A model generated the notes under the pieces. That model saw only the letters and a list, made by a program, of their open reading frames with translations, did no database searches and was not told the DNA's origin. Of a DNA stretch of 64,000 bases, positions 49,295 to 57,835 are shown one piece after another. How positions within the stretch are numbered: position 1 is the first letter of the stretch; the number at the start of each line of letters is the position of its first letter. The position numbers were made by a program, and so were the translations under genes. This DNA is from Enterococcus pallens ATCC BAA-351. Its GTDB lineage: Bacteria; Bacillota; Bacilli; Lactobacillales; Enterococcaceae. The stretch lies in contig NZ_ASWD01000001.1 in NCBI RefSeq assembly GCF_000407485.1, positions 496,001 to 560,000 on the forward strand, given 5' to 3'.

Positions 49295-50197
49295 TTATCG
49301 AACCACTTTACCATATCGTGGAGTAGAAACATAGGTTACTGTTTTTCGTTGTTTATAGGTTGGTAATCTTGAAAAGGCCGTTTTCTTGGCATATTTTAAA
49401 TAGTATCCCTTGATAGGTGCAGTAAATTCATCACTCCAAGGTTTCACATGCCCAGAATAATGGATGATACTTGGTGCCTTGCGAGTTTCTTCATAGGCTT
49501 TCTCACCAGCTGGATCAGGATGTTCTACTTCCTTCTTCATAATATAACTTTGTGCATTCCATTTTGGATGTAGAGGAAGCCATTGGTCATGCAAAATTGC
49601 GTTTAAAGCATCTTGGTCATGGAATTTCAACTTTTCTGGATTATTTTTGATGTAGTCTAATACTCGCATCGTGATGTTTTCATCCAGCCATTTTTTCACA
49701 TTAATCAGCATCAAACCTGAATTGAAATACAATTTAGAATTCGTTTCAATTCCCATTAATTCTAGACGGTTATGGAAGCCAGCATCTTCTACTGCTGCCA
49801 AGGTATAGTTGCCAAGGTCCATTTCCCACAGTTCACAAATATCGTTTACTGCGATCATATCACAGTCTAGATACAATAGCTTATCGACTTTCTTGCCTCG
49901 GAATAATTCTGGAATGGCAATTCTGAAGTAAGCCGTTTGAGGAATCCGGTCACTTTCAACTACATTTTTGAAATACTTTTTGTTGATGTTCAAGAAATGC
50001 AAGGTCGCTTCATAATCTGCTATCGTGTCCAGCATTAGTTGTTTACTCTTATAATCAATGTTATCGTCAATCACATAAAAATCAAAGGTTGCTTGTTTAT
50101 TTTCACAGTTCTCTAAGATTGAGACAAACAGGGCAGAAACATGAGGTGCAAAGGCTGCATTACTGCTTGAAACAATCGTAATTCTCTCTTTACTCAT
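49295..50197 (-). CDS. Glycosyltransferase family 8 protein (second of pair)
   Basis: The 300-residue GT8 enzyme has IVSSSNAAFAPHVSALFVSILEN at the N-terminus, the DxD metal motif as LYLDCDMIAV (about 103-112), FNSGLMLINVKKW, HDQDALNAIL and IIHYSGHVKPW. These are hallmarks of UDP-sugar-using retaining transferases. The start overlaps the preceding gene's stop by one base (TAATG), so the two are translationally coupled. Targets (glycolipid, wall polymer or glycoprotein) are unknown. Confidence 0.9.
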   Translation of the reverse strand: MSKERITIVSSSNAAFAPHVSALFVSILENCENKQATFDFYVIDDNIDYKSKQLMLDTIADYEATLHFLNINKKYFKNVVESDRIPQTAYFRIAIPELFRGKKVDKLLYLDCDMIAVNDICELWEMDLGNYTLAAVEDAGFHNRLELMGIETNSKLYFNSGLMLINVKKWLDENITMRVLDYIKNNPEKLKFHDQDALNAILHDQWLPLHPKWNAQSYIMKKEVEHPDPAGEKAYEETRKAPSIIHYSGHVKPWSDEFTAPIKGYYLKYAKKTAFSRLPTYKQRKTVTYVSTPRYGKVVR

Positions 50198-51048
50198 TAT
50201 GCTTTCACCGCTTTCTTAAAAATACTATCTGCTAACAAATCCATGTAAGCTTCTTGATAAGGATGTCCTTCTAAGGTATTCCAAGGCTTGTCATGTCCGG
50301 TAAAGTGAACAATGGAGGGTTCCTCGTTACCTTCTTTGTATAATTCTTCGTACCATGAATTAGGTGCTGGATGTCGATCAAAAATCAACGACGACTGCAT
50401 ATTCCATTTAGGATGCAGTGGTGCCCAATCTTCATACAAAACAGCATTTAAGGCATCTTGATCATGATAAATGATGCGATCGCCGTGGTTCTTTAAGAAA
50501 TCGATGGTTTTTTCCGTAATCTGACGATCATTCCATCGATTAATATCAATTACCATAACGCCTGAGTTAAAGTAGTAATCCTCGGAATCAATTCCTAAAC
50601 GCTCTAACGCCTTAGTTTGTCCCGGGTCAATAACCGCTCCAATCGTTTTTTGTTTTAAATCCTGCTGATAAAGCTCAGTCACATCATCTAAAATTAATGT
50701 GTCAGCATCGATATAAAGCACTTTCTCATAGTCGTATTTTTTCAAAATTTTAGGTAAGGAAATGCGGTAGTAAGCGGTCGTGGTAATGTGATCGCTGACT
50801 AAGAAGTCTTCATATACTTGACCATCAACGGTTAAGTATTGAATGGTTGCCTTGTCTGATTTATTCTGAACTGTTTCATTCAGTTTGTCTTTACTGGCTT
50901 CAGATATTTCATCGTCAATTACATAAATATTCAATGAAACCTCCTCTGACACATGGTCCAATAAAGAACTTAGCATCACGCTCAGGTAAGGAGCGTAATT
51001 CTCATCGGATGCTGTTACCACAGGAATAACGTTTTTTTTGTGGAACAT
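50197..51048 (-). CDS. Glycosyltransferase family 8 protein (first of pair)
   Basis: The 283-residue paralogue has VVTASDENYAPYLSVMLSSLL, the DxD as LYIDADTLILDDV, FNSGVMVIDINRW, HDQDALNAVLYEDW and IVHFTGHDKPW. The pair appears to derive from a tandem duplication. The ATG at 51048 follows a TAGGAGTGATAGTAT ribosome region. It may modify the same acceptor in sequential steps with its partner. Confidence 0.9.
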   Translation of the reverse strand: MFHKKNVIPVVTASDENYAPYLSVMLSSLLDHVSEEVSLNIYVIDDEISEASKDKLNETVQNKSDKATIQYLTVDGQVYEDFLVSDHITTTAYYRISLPKILKKYDYEKVLYIDADTLILDDVTELYQQDLKQKTIGAVIDPGQTKALERLGIDSEDYYFNSGVMVIDINRWNDRQITEKTIDFLKNHGDRIIYHDQDALNAVLYEDWAPLHPKWNMQSSLIFDRHPAPNSWYEELYKEGNEEPSIVHFTGHDKPWNTLEGHPYQEAYMDLLADSIFKKAVKA

Positions 51049-51357
51049 ATACTATCACTCCTATTTAGTTAGATTTTTTTCTTCCTTCTATCATGTTTCT
51101 ATAACATACACTAGACCCTATCGAATCTTTTAGCAAAAAAATTGCTTGTTATCCCTGTCATTTTGTCACAAAAATTGGAAATAATTGATTGAATAGATGT
51201 TTTTTAGCGGTATCATAGTATTTAAAATTTCTTAAACATTTAAGAAACGTTCTTGCTTTAAAACATGTTCTTTGTCATTATTGAGCATTAAACTTCTCAA
51301 ATGAAAAAAATTAGACTACTCTTAAAATAGAATATTTTTTAAAGAGGATGGATAAAT
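51049..51357. other. Divergent intergenic region GT8 / HAD with a 20-bp palindrome
   Basis: TTTCTTAAA-CA-TTTAAGAAA (51228-51247) is a perfect-arm palindrome, a possible operator. Promoters were not assigned with confidence. No further ORF. Confidence 0.45.
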
Positions 51358-52167
51358 ATGAAATTAACAGCAATCGATCTTGATGGCACGTTACTGGATC
51401 ACTCAGGAAAAATTCCTGAGAAAAATCAGGAGGCTCTGCATGCGTTTGACCAGCAGGGGGGCATTGTTGTGTTAGCAACTGGACGATCGATTCTTTCTGT
51501 TAAAAAGGTTTTTGCTCAGCTTTCTATGAACGGCTATGTGCTAGCCTCCAATGGTGCCTACATTGCTCAGGTTAAGCAGGGGGAAACGACTTCTGTCCTG
51601 AAGCGCTTTGACATTCCGATTAAAACCATCAACCAAGCCTTCCAACTAGCTGAAGAAGTAGGCGTAACAATTGTCGCAAGTCGCGAAACGCAAGATGATC
51701 GAATTACGTTCGAGACTGCTCCAGTTGAAGTGGATAGTCCCTACTATGCCCAATTCCATTTAAAGGACTCATCGACAAAGACTTTGCTGAAGCAGGTTAA
51801 CGATGGAACGATCAGCTATTTCAAGTTGGCTTTTAATGATACCGACGTAGACAAGCTGGCAACTTTGCGGCAAAAGTTTGACACGGCTGGCATTCGTTCA
51901 GTTTATACGGATGTTCACTGGCTGGAGGTTATGGCCGATGGTGTAAACAAAGGCACTTCCCTTTCCTTCCTGGCTGATTATCTGCACATTGACCCAGAAG
52001 AAGTTGTTGCTTTTGGTGATCAGGAAAATGACATTGAAATGCTGAAGGTCAGCGGTGTTGGGGTTGCGATGGATAATGCTTTGGAGCCGGTTAAGGCTAT
52101 TGCTCAACAAATAACCACTTCTAATGAAGAAGCGGGCGTAGCTGAAGTTTTAGAAGAATATTTGTAA
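51358..52167 (+). CDS. Cof-type HAD-family phosphatase
   Basis: The 269-residue protein has HAD motif I DLDGTLLD (residues 7-14), motif II LATGRS (about 40-45), the C2-type cap and motif IV VAFGDQENDIEML (about 217-229), as in Cof/YidA sugar-phosphate or flavin-mononucleotide phosphatases. AAAGAGGATGG is upstream of the ATG. A strong palindromic terminator follows. Confidence 0.92.
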   Translation: MKLTAIDLDGTLLDHSGKIPEKNQEALHAFDQQGGIVVLATGRSILSVKKVFAQLSMNGYVLASNGAYIAQVKQGETTSVLKRFDIPIKTINQAFQLAEEVGVTIVASRETQDDRITFETAPVEVDSPYYAQFHLKDSSTKTLLKQVNDGTISYFKLAFNDTDVDKLATLRQKFDTAGIRSVYTDVHWLEVMADGVNKGTSLSFLADYLHIDPEEVVAFGDQENDIEMLKVSGVGVAMDNALEPVKAIAQQITTSNEEAGVAEVLEEYL

Positions 52168-52178
52168 AGACAACGAAA

Positions 52179-52207
52179 GAGGACAATCCGCGGATTGTCC
52201 TCATTTT
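52179..52207. terminator. Palindromic terminator after the HAD gene
   Basis: GAGGACAATCCG is followed directly by its perfect complement (52179-52202), then ATTTTG. Confidence 0.7.
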
Positions 52208-52210
52208 GAT

Positions 52211-52588
52211 TTATTCGACGTATAAGGTAATGAATTTAGCATGAGTGACCGCTGTTACATTCACAGTTTGATTATGCAGGGTTAGTTCTGCTAAGCTTTC
52301 TTCCTTCAGATTTACCTGCTCCACTTTTTTTACTTCCTGCTTAAAGTGAATACTTGCCTGGCAGTCTTCCTTCAGACGTCCATTATACAAACGGATAATG
52401 TAGCCTTTTCTAGTTTCAGCCTTCTTAACCACACTTAGTGTCAAATCTCCTGCGACTTCTGCCAAGCTATAGTTCGTTGGTAATGTTCGTGCTTCGTCCC
52501 CCAAGGTAAAGTTCAAACGAGAATTTAGAAACTCCGCAAATTGATACAGCTGGACAGGAGTAACAGCAGACTTCGCAACATTTGCACG
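52211..52588 (-). pseudogene. C-terminal remnant of a GH38 alpha-mannosidase
   Basis: The frame translates as SAVTPVQLYQFAEFLNSRLNF, then LGDEARTLPTNYSLAEVAGDL, resembling the C-terminal beta domain of MngB-type alpha-mannosidases. The catalytic domain is missing. The frame is open back to 52588 and then meets the stop codon of the small membrane gene at 52589-52591 in the same phase. This looks like a deletion scar that fused the two. Confidence 0.75.
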
Positions 52589-52810
52589 TTAACCCTCAAT
52601 TTTGGAGTAACGATAAAAGGAACCGGCTGCTCCAGCCAGCACTAGTCCAATAATCATAATGGACATGTGGTTGCCTGCCCTTTCTGCGTGAACATTCAGC
52701 TTCTTTTCAAAACTTTGTTGAGACGAAATTTGATTGGCAGTGTCATGTGCAATGGTTAAAATTCCAAGCATAAATCCCACTAGTAACAAGATCAGTATAA
52801 GTTTCTTCAT
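52589..52810 (-). CDS. Small two-TM membrane protein
   Basis: The 73-residue product has an N-terminal helix (LILILLLVGFMLGILTIA), a polar middle and a second helix (MSIMIIGLVLAGAAGSFY). AGGAGC lies 8 nt before ATG 52810. Its stop codon borders the GH38 remnant in frame, so its C-terminus could itself be altered by the deletion. Unknown function. Confidence 0.6.
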   Translation of the reverse strand: MKKLILILLLVGFMLGILTIAHDTANQISSQQSFEKKLNVHAERAGNHMSIMIIGLVLAGAAGSFYRYSKIEG

Positions 52811-53234
52811 TTGGGTTGCTCCTAACATTTAGATATACCAATTACCCCTCCAACTGTTTCAACTACAAGTGAAGCCTTACAATCACACTTATTCTATTCA
52901 AAGAAAAAAGCAGTGTATCTGTAAAAATAAATAAACCACTTTTTACACTATTTCTCAATGATTTTGCTTAAAGAAACCAGTTAAATGAAGCTTTTGATTC
53001 AAACAATACTCCTACCACCTCCGTGCCAACGTTCAAACTGAGAAGAGAAAAGCACTCTTCTCTGTTTAATTGTTTGTACTATTTACAACCAACACAGCTA
53101 TCACCTTTCAGAGTTATTTTGGCTAATAATGACAAATAGAAAAATAACTCTTCATGCAAATAGACTATCCACAATTTCATGTTTAAATGATAAACTAGTA
53201 ATATGATTACCAGTTGCGAAAGAAGTGAGCCCCG
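52811..53234. other. Intergenic stretch
   Basis: 424 AT-rich bases hold no convincing ORF or RNA. A possible -10 (TATGAT, about 53202-53207) lies before the plus-strand gene at 53235. Confidence 0.4.
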
Positions 53235-54326
53235 GTGGAAGTACTTTATAAATATGATGCTAAGTATCCAGCTTTGAAGGAAGAGTTAACCGAACGAATA
53301 AATAAAGGTGAACATCCTTGTAAAGTTGCTTTATACGCCTCCAAACAGATTTTGCTAGCTATCGTTACAGGAAAAAAATATCTGGATGATGAAGATGCCA
53401 GTGATTTCTCTTTCTTCTTATACAGTATTACAAAAATTAAGTTATCTCCCAAATTCGACATTAAAGGCGAACTGGAGGATTTTTTTGATTTAATGCTTTT
53501 GTATTATCTTTTTATCGAGCATTTAGATTATATGCAGGACTTTCCTGACACGGTCTGCTGGGTACCCGGCTTGACCCGCGGCCAAAGAAGAATCATGTTA
53601 ACTTGGCCCAGAACATTTATCTTGAGCTTGTTTGAAGTCACGCAACAAGATGAACACTTTGTCTACAAAGATTTGAATACCAGAAAGCTGCATATAATAG
53701 ATGCAGCTGCATCTGATATTCATTTGAGCATTGACGAAAATAAAAAAGACACTGTATTGGCCTTGATTGTTCCAATTGGAGAAACTTATTTGTCAACACA
53801 GCCGATTTATTATCAAATGGATGATGTTGCTCTTGCTGATGCAAAGTGGATAAATCTATATGAAGAAAGCGGCTATGAAGCGAGCTATGATTATTGTGAT
53901 GACCTTTTAAGACGCTATTATGAGGATTTTAAAATTAGCAAACGTTGTGAGGAGAAACAGCAATTGACGCGGAATTTATCGAAAGATCCTGATTTTTATC
54001 CAGCCAACCGAATTCTGAAGGAAACCGATCATGCATTGGCGCAGCGACTATTGAGGCAGCATGAATTCTTCCGAAGGTTTGAACACTTGGAACAAGCTGA
54101 AAAACTATTGGCTAAAGTCATCAGTACATTGCCACAACTGTTTCATCCTTATGCCAATGCCTATGATTTAATTGAAGCACTGCGGCTTTTATTTGTTGGT
54201 GAGGTTTTTACCGCCGATGAGTTGAGAGACAGCTCCGCTGAAGCACCAATTTTCTGGTATAGCTTGATTTGTCAGAGTCTACCAGAAGAGGTAAAAGCGC
54301 TTAAAAGCTATATTATTCCTGAATAA
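53235..54326 (+). CDS. Hypothetical 363-aa soluble protein
   Basis: Starts at GTG 53235 (MEVLYKYDAKYPALKEELTE) with a weak AGTGAG upstream; no better ATG is near. The protein has no signal peptide or membrane segment and is rich in acidic and aromatic residues (DFFDLMLLYYLFIEHLDYMQ). No domain is recognised. It is monocistronic, ends at a bidirectional terminator, and the reading frame uses normal codons for the region. Confidence 0.7.
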   Translation: MEVLYKYDAKYPALKEELTERINKGEHPCKVALYASKQILLAIVTGKKYLDDEDASDFSFFLYSITKIKLSPKFDIKGELEDFFDLMLLYYLFIEHLDYMQDFPDTVCWVPGLTRGQRRIMLTWPRTFILSLFEVTQQDEHFVYKDLNTRKLHIIDAAASDIHLSIDENKKDTVLALIVPIGETYLSTQPIYYQMDDVALADAKWINLYEESGYEASYDYCDDLLRRYYEDFKISKRCEEKQQLTRNLSKDPDFYPANRILKETDHALAQRLLRQHEFFRRFEHLEQAEKLLAKVISTLPQLFHPYANAYDLIEALRLLFVGEVFTADELRDSSAEAPIFWYSLICQSLPEEVKALKSYIIPE

Positions 54327-54358
54327 GCTAACGAAGATCAGCAAAAAGACCCCATACG

Positions 54359-54394
54359 AAAAAGCAGTTTATCAATACGACAAACTGCTTTTTC
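54359..54394. terminator. Bidirectional terminator
   Basis: GAAAAAGCAGTTT and AAACTGCTTTTTC pair over 12-13 bp with flanking A/T runs, between the hypothetical gene and opuCD. Confidence 0.8.
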
Positions 54395-54422
54395 ATATTT
54401 TTGACAAGTCAGAAATTTCAGC

Positions 54423-55040
54423 TTATTTCATTAACCAGTTAAACAGCCCTTCCATCCCTAAGGCAATGACTACACATAAAAACGCGCCCACAAAGATAAT
54501 CGGTTCACCGCCAGTAATGTTGATTCCTCTAAGAATGATATCACCTAAGCCGCCAGCTCCGACAAAAGAACCAATTGTAGTAATCCCCACTGAAATGACT
54601 AAAGCATTTCTAATTCCGGCTAGAATAACCGGTGCTGCCAGCGGAATTTTGATTAAATACAGCACTTGAAATCGACTCATGCCAATCCCGCGGGCACTGT
54701 CGATGTAGACCGGATCAACATTATTCAATCCAACATAAGTATTGTTTACAATTGGCAGCAGTGAATACAAGACAACTGTCGCAATGACTGTGTTTTTCCC
54801 AAGCCCCATTAAAATCAGCAAAATCGTCAGCATACCAATGGACGGAATTGTCTGGACCACATTGATAAAGCCAATCACAAAGGTTGCCGCCTTTTTATTG
54901 TCGGATAGAAAAATACCAATGGGAAAACCAATTAGACAGGTTAACACCACTCCAACGATAGAAATGTAAATGTGACTTAAGAACTGGCTAATAATATACG
55001 AGGAGTTATCACTCAAGTAATTCATTAAATTCTGGATCAT
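54423..55040 (-). CDS. opuCD: Osmoprotectant ABC transporter permease
   Basis: The 205-residue protein has about five TM segments and the permease EAA-like loop (DSARGIGMSRFQVLYLIKIPLAAPVILAG in parts). VVQTIPSIGMLTILL matches OpuCB/OpuCD. Its start overlaps opuCC by 4 nt. It is the last gene of the four-gene operon and probably forms the channel as a heterodimer with the other permease. Confidence 0.9.
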   Translation of the reverse strand: MIQNLMNYLSDNSSYIISQFLSHIYISIVGVVLTCLIGFPIGIFLSDNKKAATFVIGFINVVQTIPSIGMLTILLILMGLGKNTVIATVVLYSLLPIVNNTYVGLNNVDPVYIDSARGIGMSRFQVLYLIKIPLAAPVILAGIRNALVISVGITTIGSFVGAGGLGDIILRGINITGGEPIIFVGAFLCVVIALGMEGLFNWLMK

Positions 55041-55948
55041 TGGGTTTCCTCCTCAAAATAATGATGGGCCTCTAAAAATTGGCGGGCAATTAATGCGGGC
55101 TCCAACAGCTGACTATCCGATTCATCATTCATCCGCTGCATCGCTTCCGTGTCAATTGTATTTTCCAGACGTTCCAACAGTTCCTTCAGCTCCGGATTTT
55201 TCTTTAAGGCTTGATCAGAAACTACTAGACTACAGGTATAAGGTGGGAAAAACTGCCGATCATCCTCCAGCATCACTAAGTCATAGCTGCCTACTCGACC
55301 ATCCGTAGAGTAACCTAGAATGACATCCAACTCATTGGCAACCAAAGCATCATACAGCAACCCTACCTGCATCGGATAGACTCGTTTAAAGCGAGTATCG
55401 TATTCTTCAGTGTAGGCTTGATAGCCGTCGCCCTCTCGTTTGTACCAGGTTTGATCGGTTCCTAAGCTAAACTGATCTGCACATTTTTGCAGGTCACTTA
55501 CCTTGGACAGCTGGTACTTCTCAGCAGTTTCTTTGGTTACCATGAAGGTAAATTGATTGGAAAAACCATAGCTTGGAAACCATTCAAAGTTGTAACGTTT
55601 TTGAAATTCGTCTTGAACAATTGTTAAAGCTTTATCCGGATCTTTTTCAATCGGTAAATTCAAGGTTCCCACTAGATCCGTTCCCGTATAGCGCGTCGAA
55701 GCAATATCCAGATCTCCTCGCTCCATGGCTGCATGCATCAGATTGGCAGAAGCTAAATTATTCAAATAGACGACCTCTTTGTCGGTAGAATGCTTCAAAA
55801 ATTCCACCACGATATTGCCTAAAATCTGCGATTCTGAGGTTACGCCGCCGCTCACCGTGATTTGATCCTTGCGATGAGAAACATTGGAAAAGACAAATAG
55901 ACCAAACAAGGCAATAAACAGGAGAAAGACACTAATTTTCTTTTTCAT
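55037..55948 (-). CDS. opuCC: Osmoprotectant ABC transporter substrate-binding protein
   Basis: The 303-residue protein contains the OpuAC/QAT-type fold: ITVSGGVTSESQILGNIV, LASANLMHAAMERGDLDIAS, YTGTDLVGTL and VYPMQVGLLYDAL, VILGYSTDGRVGSYDLVMLEDD. It binds glycine betaine, carnitine, choline or a related compound. The N-terminal hydrophobic segment (VFLLFIALFGLFVFS) lacks the lipobox Cys usual in the family, so it may be held by an uncleaved anchor. GTGAGGAATGTAG precedes the ATG. Confidence 0.9.
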   Translation of the reverse strand: MKKKISVFLLFIALFGLFVFSNVSHRKDQITVSGGVTSESQILGNIVVEFLKHSTDKEVVYLNNLASANLMHAAMERGDLDIASTRYTGTDLVGTLNLPIEKDPDKALTIVQDEFQKRYNFEWFPSYGFSNQFTFMVTKETAEKYQLSKVSDLQKCADQFSLGTDQTWYKREGDGYQAYTEEYDTRFKRVYPMQVGLLYDALVANELDVILGYSTDGRVGSYDLVMLEDDRQFFPPYTCSLVVSDQALKKNPELKELLERLENTIDTEAMQRMNDESDSQLLEPALIARQFLEAHHYFEEETQ

Positions 55949-55957
55949 CTACATTCC

Positions 55958-56581
55958 TCACCCTCGATCCACTGCTAAATGACCTTCAACATAACGCAAA
56001 ACAGCATCGGTTCCTAAAGCCAAAAGCGTAATGGGAATTGTCCCCATCATAATCAAATCCATGCGATACAAGGTTAACCCATTGAAAATAAAATCGCCCA
56101 AACCGCCGGCCCCAATGTAAGCAGCCAACGTCGTCCAGGAAATTACGTAAACTGCTGAGACCTTAATTCCGGAAATAATTACACTGGAGGCTAAAGGCAG
56201 CTCAATTTGCAACAGCCGCTGCCACTTCGACATGCCCATACCTTTAGCTGCGTCCAAATAAGTTGCGTCAACAGACTGAATCCCTACATAGGTATTGCGT
56301 AAAATCGGCAGCAGCGAATACAAAAACAATGCGGCAATTGCCGGTACTTTACCGATTCCTAGAAAGGGCACCATGATCGACAGCAGTGCCAAAGAGGGAA
56401 TCGTTTGAAAAAAACCTACTATATTAATAATCGTTTCTGAGCCTTTTTTGATTCGAGTTAATAAAGCGCCCAGTGGTACTGCTACTAGCGTTCCTAAAAG
56501 AATAGCGCTAAAAGAGATATAAAAATGCTCCCATAATTTCAAAAGAATTTCGATCCCATATTGCTTCCAAAAAATTTCCAT
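55958..56581 (-). CDS. opuCB: Osmoprotectant ABC transporter permease
   Basis: The 207-residue permease has GFFQTIPSLALLSIMVPFLG and DAAKGMGMSKWQRLLQIELP, parallel to its partner. ATG 56581 is preferred because AGGTG lies 6 nt upstream, although a GTG three codons earlier abuts opuCA. It is the second gene of opuCABCD. Confidence 0.9.
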   Translation of the reverse strand: MEIFWKQYGIEILLKLWEHFYISFSAILLGTLVAVPLGALLTRIKKGSETIINIVGFFQTIPSLALLSIMVPFLGIGKVPAIAALFLYSLLPILRNTYVGIQSVDATYLDAAKGMGMSKWQRLLQIELPLASSVIISGIKVSAVYVISWTTLAAYIGAGGLGDFIFNGLTLYRMDLIMMGTIPITLLALGTDAVLRYVEGHLAVDRG

Positions 56582-56590
56582 CTGCTTCAC

Positions 56591-57703
56591 CTACTTCAGC
56601 TTGTCGTAAATCAAGGACACCAAAGAAGATCGGGTCAAGATTCCCACAAGACAATTTTCATCATCAACCACCGGCAGATATTTCAGCTCCATATTAAACA
56701 ACGGATCCACTACATCTGACAGCTTCTCATTTTGATTGACACTGGCAGTCTCCGTACGCATGATTTCATAAATGTTGGCAGCTTTATTAATGTTGCGATC
56801 GACATCCTTAATATCAATGAAGCCTTTTAAGTGCTGTTCATCGTCCACCACCAGCAAGGTATCGACTTTTTTGTGGGTCATTTGGCGAATCGCTTCAACG
56901 ATCGATTTGCTTAAAGAGATGGCTTCGACTTGAGACTTCATCAGATCCACTACTCGCAGCTCATTTTCCACATAGGTTTGTTTTTTTCGTTTGCCCAACA
57001 GCTCATCCACAAAGGAGTTGGCTGGTTTTTGGATGATATTGCTTGGTGTGTCGTACTGCACTACTTTTCCGTGATCCATAATAATAATTTTGTCTGCCAG
57101 CTTTATAGCTTCTTCCATATCATGGGTGACAAAAACCACTGTCTTTTGCATCTCCTGCTGCAGCCGTTTAATCATCTCCTGTAAAGCATCTCGGGTGATA
57201 GGATCAAGGGCGCCAAAGGGTTCATCCATTAAAATAATGTCCTGATCGGCGGCAAGTGCTCGAATTACTCCGATTCTTTGCTGCTGTCCGCCGGAAAGAT
57301 TTTTCGGTTTGCGCTCTAAATAATCCAACGGCAGCTCCACCCGCTCAATCAGTCTTTCTGCGATGCCCTGCTTTTGGCTATCCGTCCATTTCAACAGCTT
57401 AGGAACAATCATAATATTCTCGCGAATAGTCAGATGGGGAAACAGTCCAATGTTTTGAATCACATAGCCGATTTTCCGCCGCAATTCATCCTCATTTAGA
57501 CTGGTAGTCTCTTTTCCATTAATTTTGATACTGCCGCTGGAAGGTTCCACCATCCGGTTAATCATCCGCAATAAGGTGGTTTTTCCGCTGCCGCTGGTAC
57601 CAATCACACAGATAAACTGATTGTCTTCAATCGTCAGATTCAACCGTTCAACTGCTGCTGGTGCATTTCCGTATTTTTTCTCCACCTCAATAAACTCAAT
57701 CAT
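56591..57703 (-). CDS. opuCA: Osmoprotectant ABC transporter ATPase with CBS domains
   Basis: The 370-residue protein has Walker A GTSGSGKTT (about 35-43), the signature LSGGQQQRIGV, Walker B DIILMDEPFGALDP, and two C-terminal CBS motifs (about 255-365, LLVVDDEQHLKGFIDIKDVD; LPVVDDENCLVGILTRSSLV). CBS domains in OpuA-type ATPases sense ionic strength. AAGGGGCAG precedes the ATG. It is the first gene of the operon. Strong terminators of the upstream kinase operon separate it from that operon. Confidence 0.93.
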   Translation of the reverse strand: MIEFIEVEKKYGNAPAAVERLNLTIEDNQFICVIGTSGSGKTTLLRMINRMVEPSSGSIKINGKETTSLNEDELRRKIGYVIQNIGLFPHLTIRENIMIVPKLLKWTDSQKQGIAERLIERVELPLDYLERKPKNLSGGQQQRIGVIRALAADQDIILMDEPFGALDPITRDALQEMIKRLQQEMQKTVVFVTHDMEEAIKLADKIIIMDHGKVVQYDTPSNIIQKPANSFVDELLGKRKKQTYVENELRVVDLMKSQVEAISLSKSIVEAIRQMTHKKVDTLLVVDDEQHLKGFIDIKDVDRNINKAANIYEIMRTETASVNQNEKLSDVVDPLFNMELKYLPVVDDENCLVGILTRSSLVSLIYDKLK

Positions 57704-57727
57704 TTAGCTGCCCCTTCCCGAATCCTG

Positions 57728-57823
57728 TTTAAAAAAGCTTTTCGAACTGGTGAACAAGTTGGAAAAGCTTTTTTAAATGACAAAAAGGCTAAAGCCGCTG
57801 GGGGCTGTTAGTCCTTTTTGTCA
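57728..57823 (-). terminator. Tandem terminators after the FGGY-kinase operon
   Basis: First on the minus strand: 11-bp arms TGACAAAAAGG (57778-57788) and complement (57813-57823) around a GC-rich inner hairpin. Second: perfect 16-bp arms at 57728-57743 and 57762-57777 with a TTTTTT stretch. Together they end the catabolic operon before opuCA. Confidence 0.8.
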
Positions 57824-57835
57824 CTACTTTCTTTG

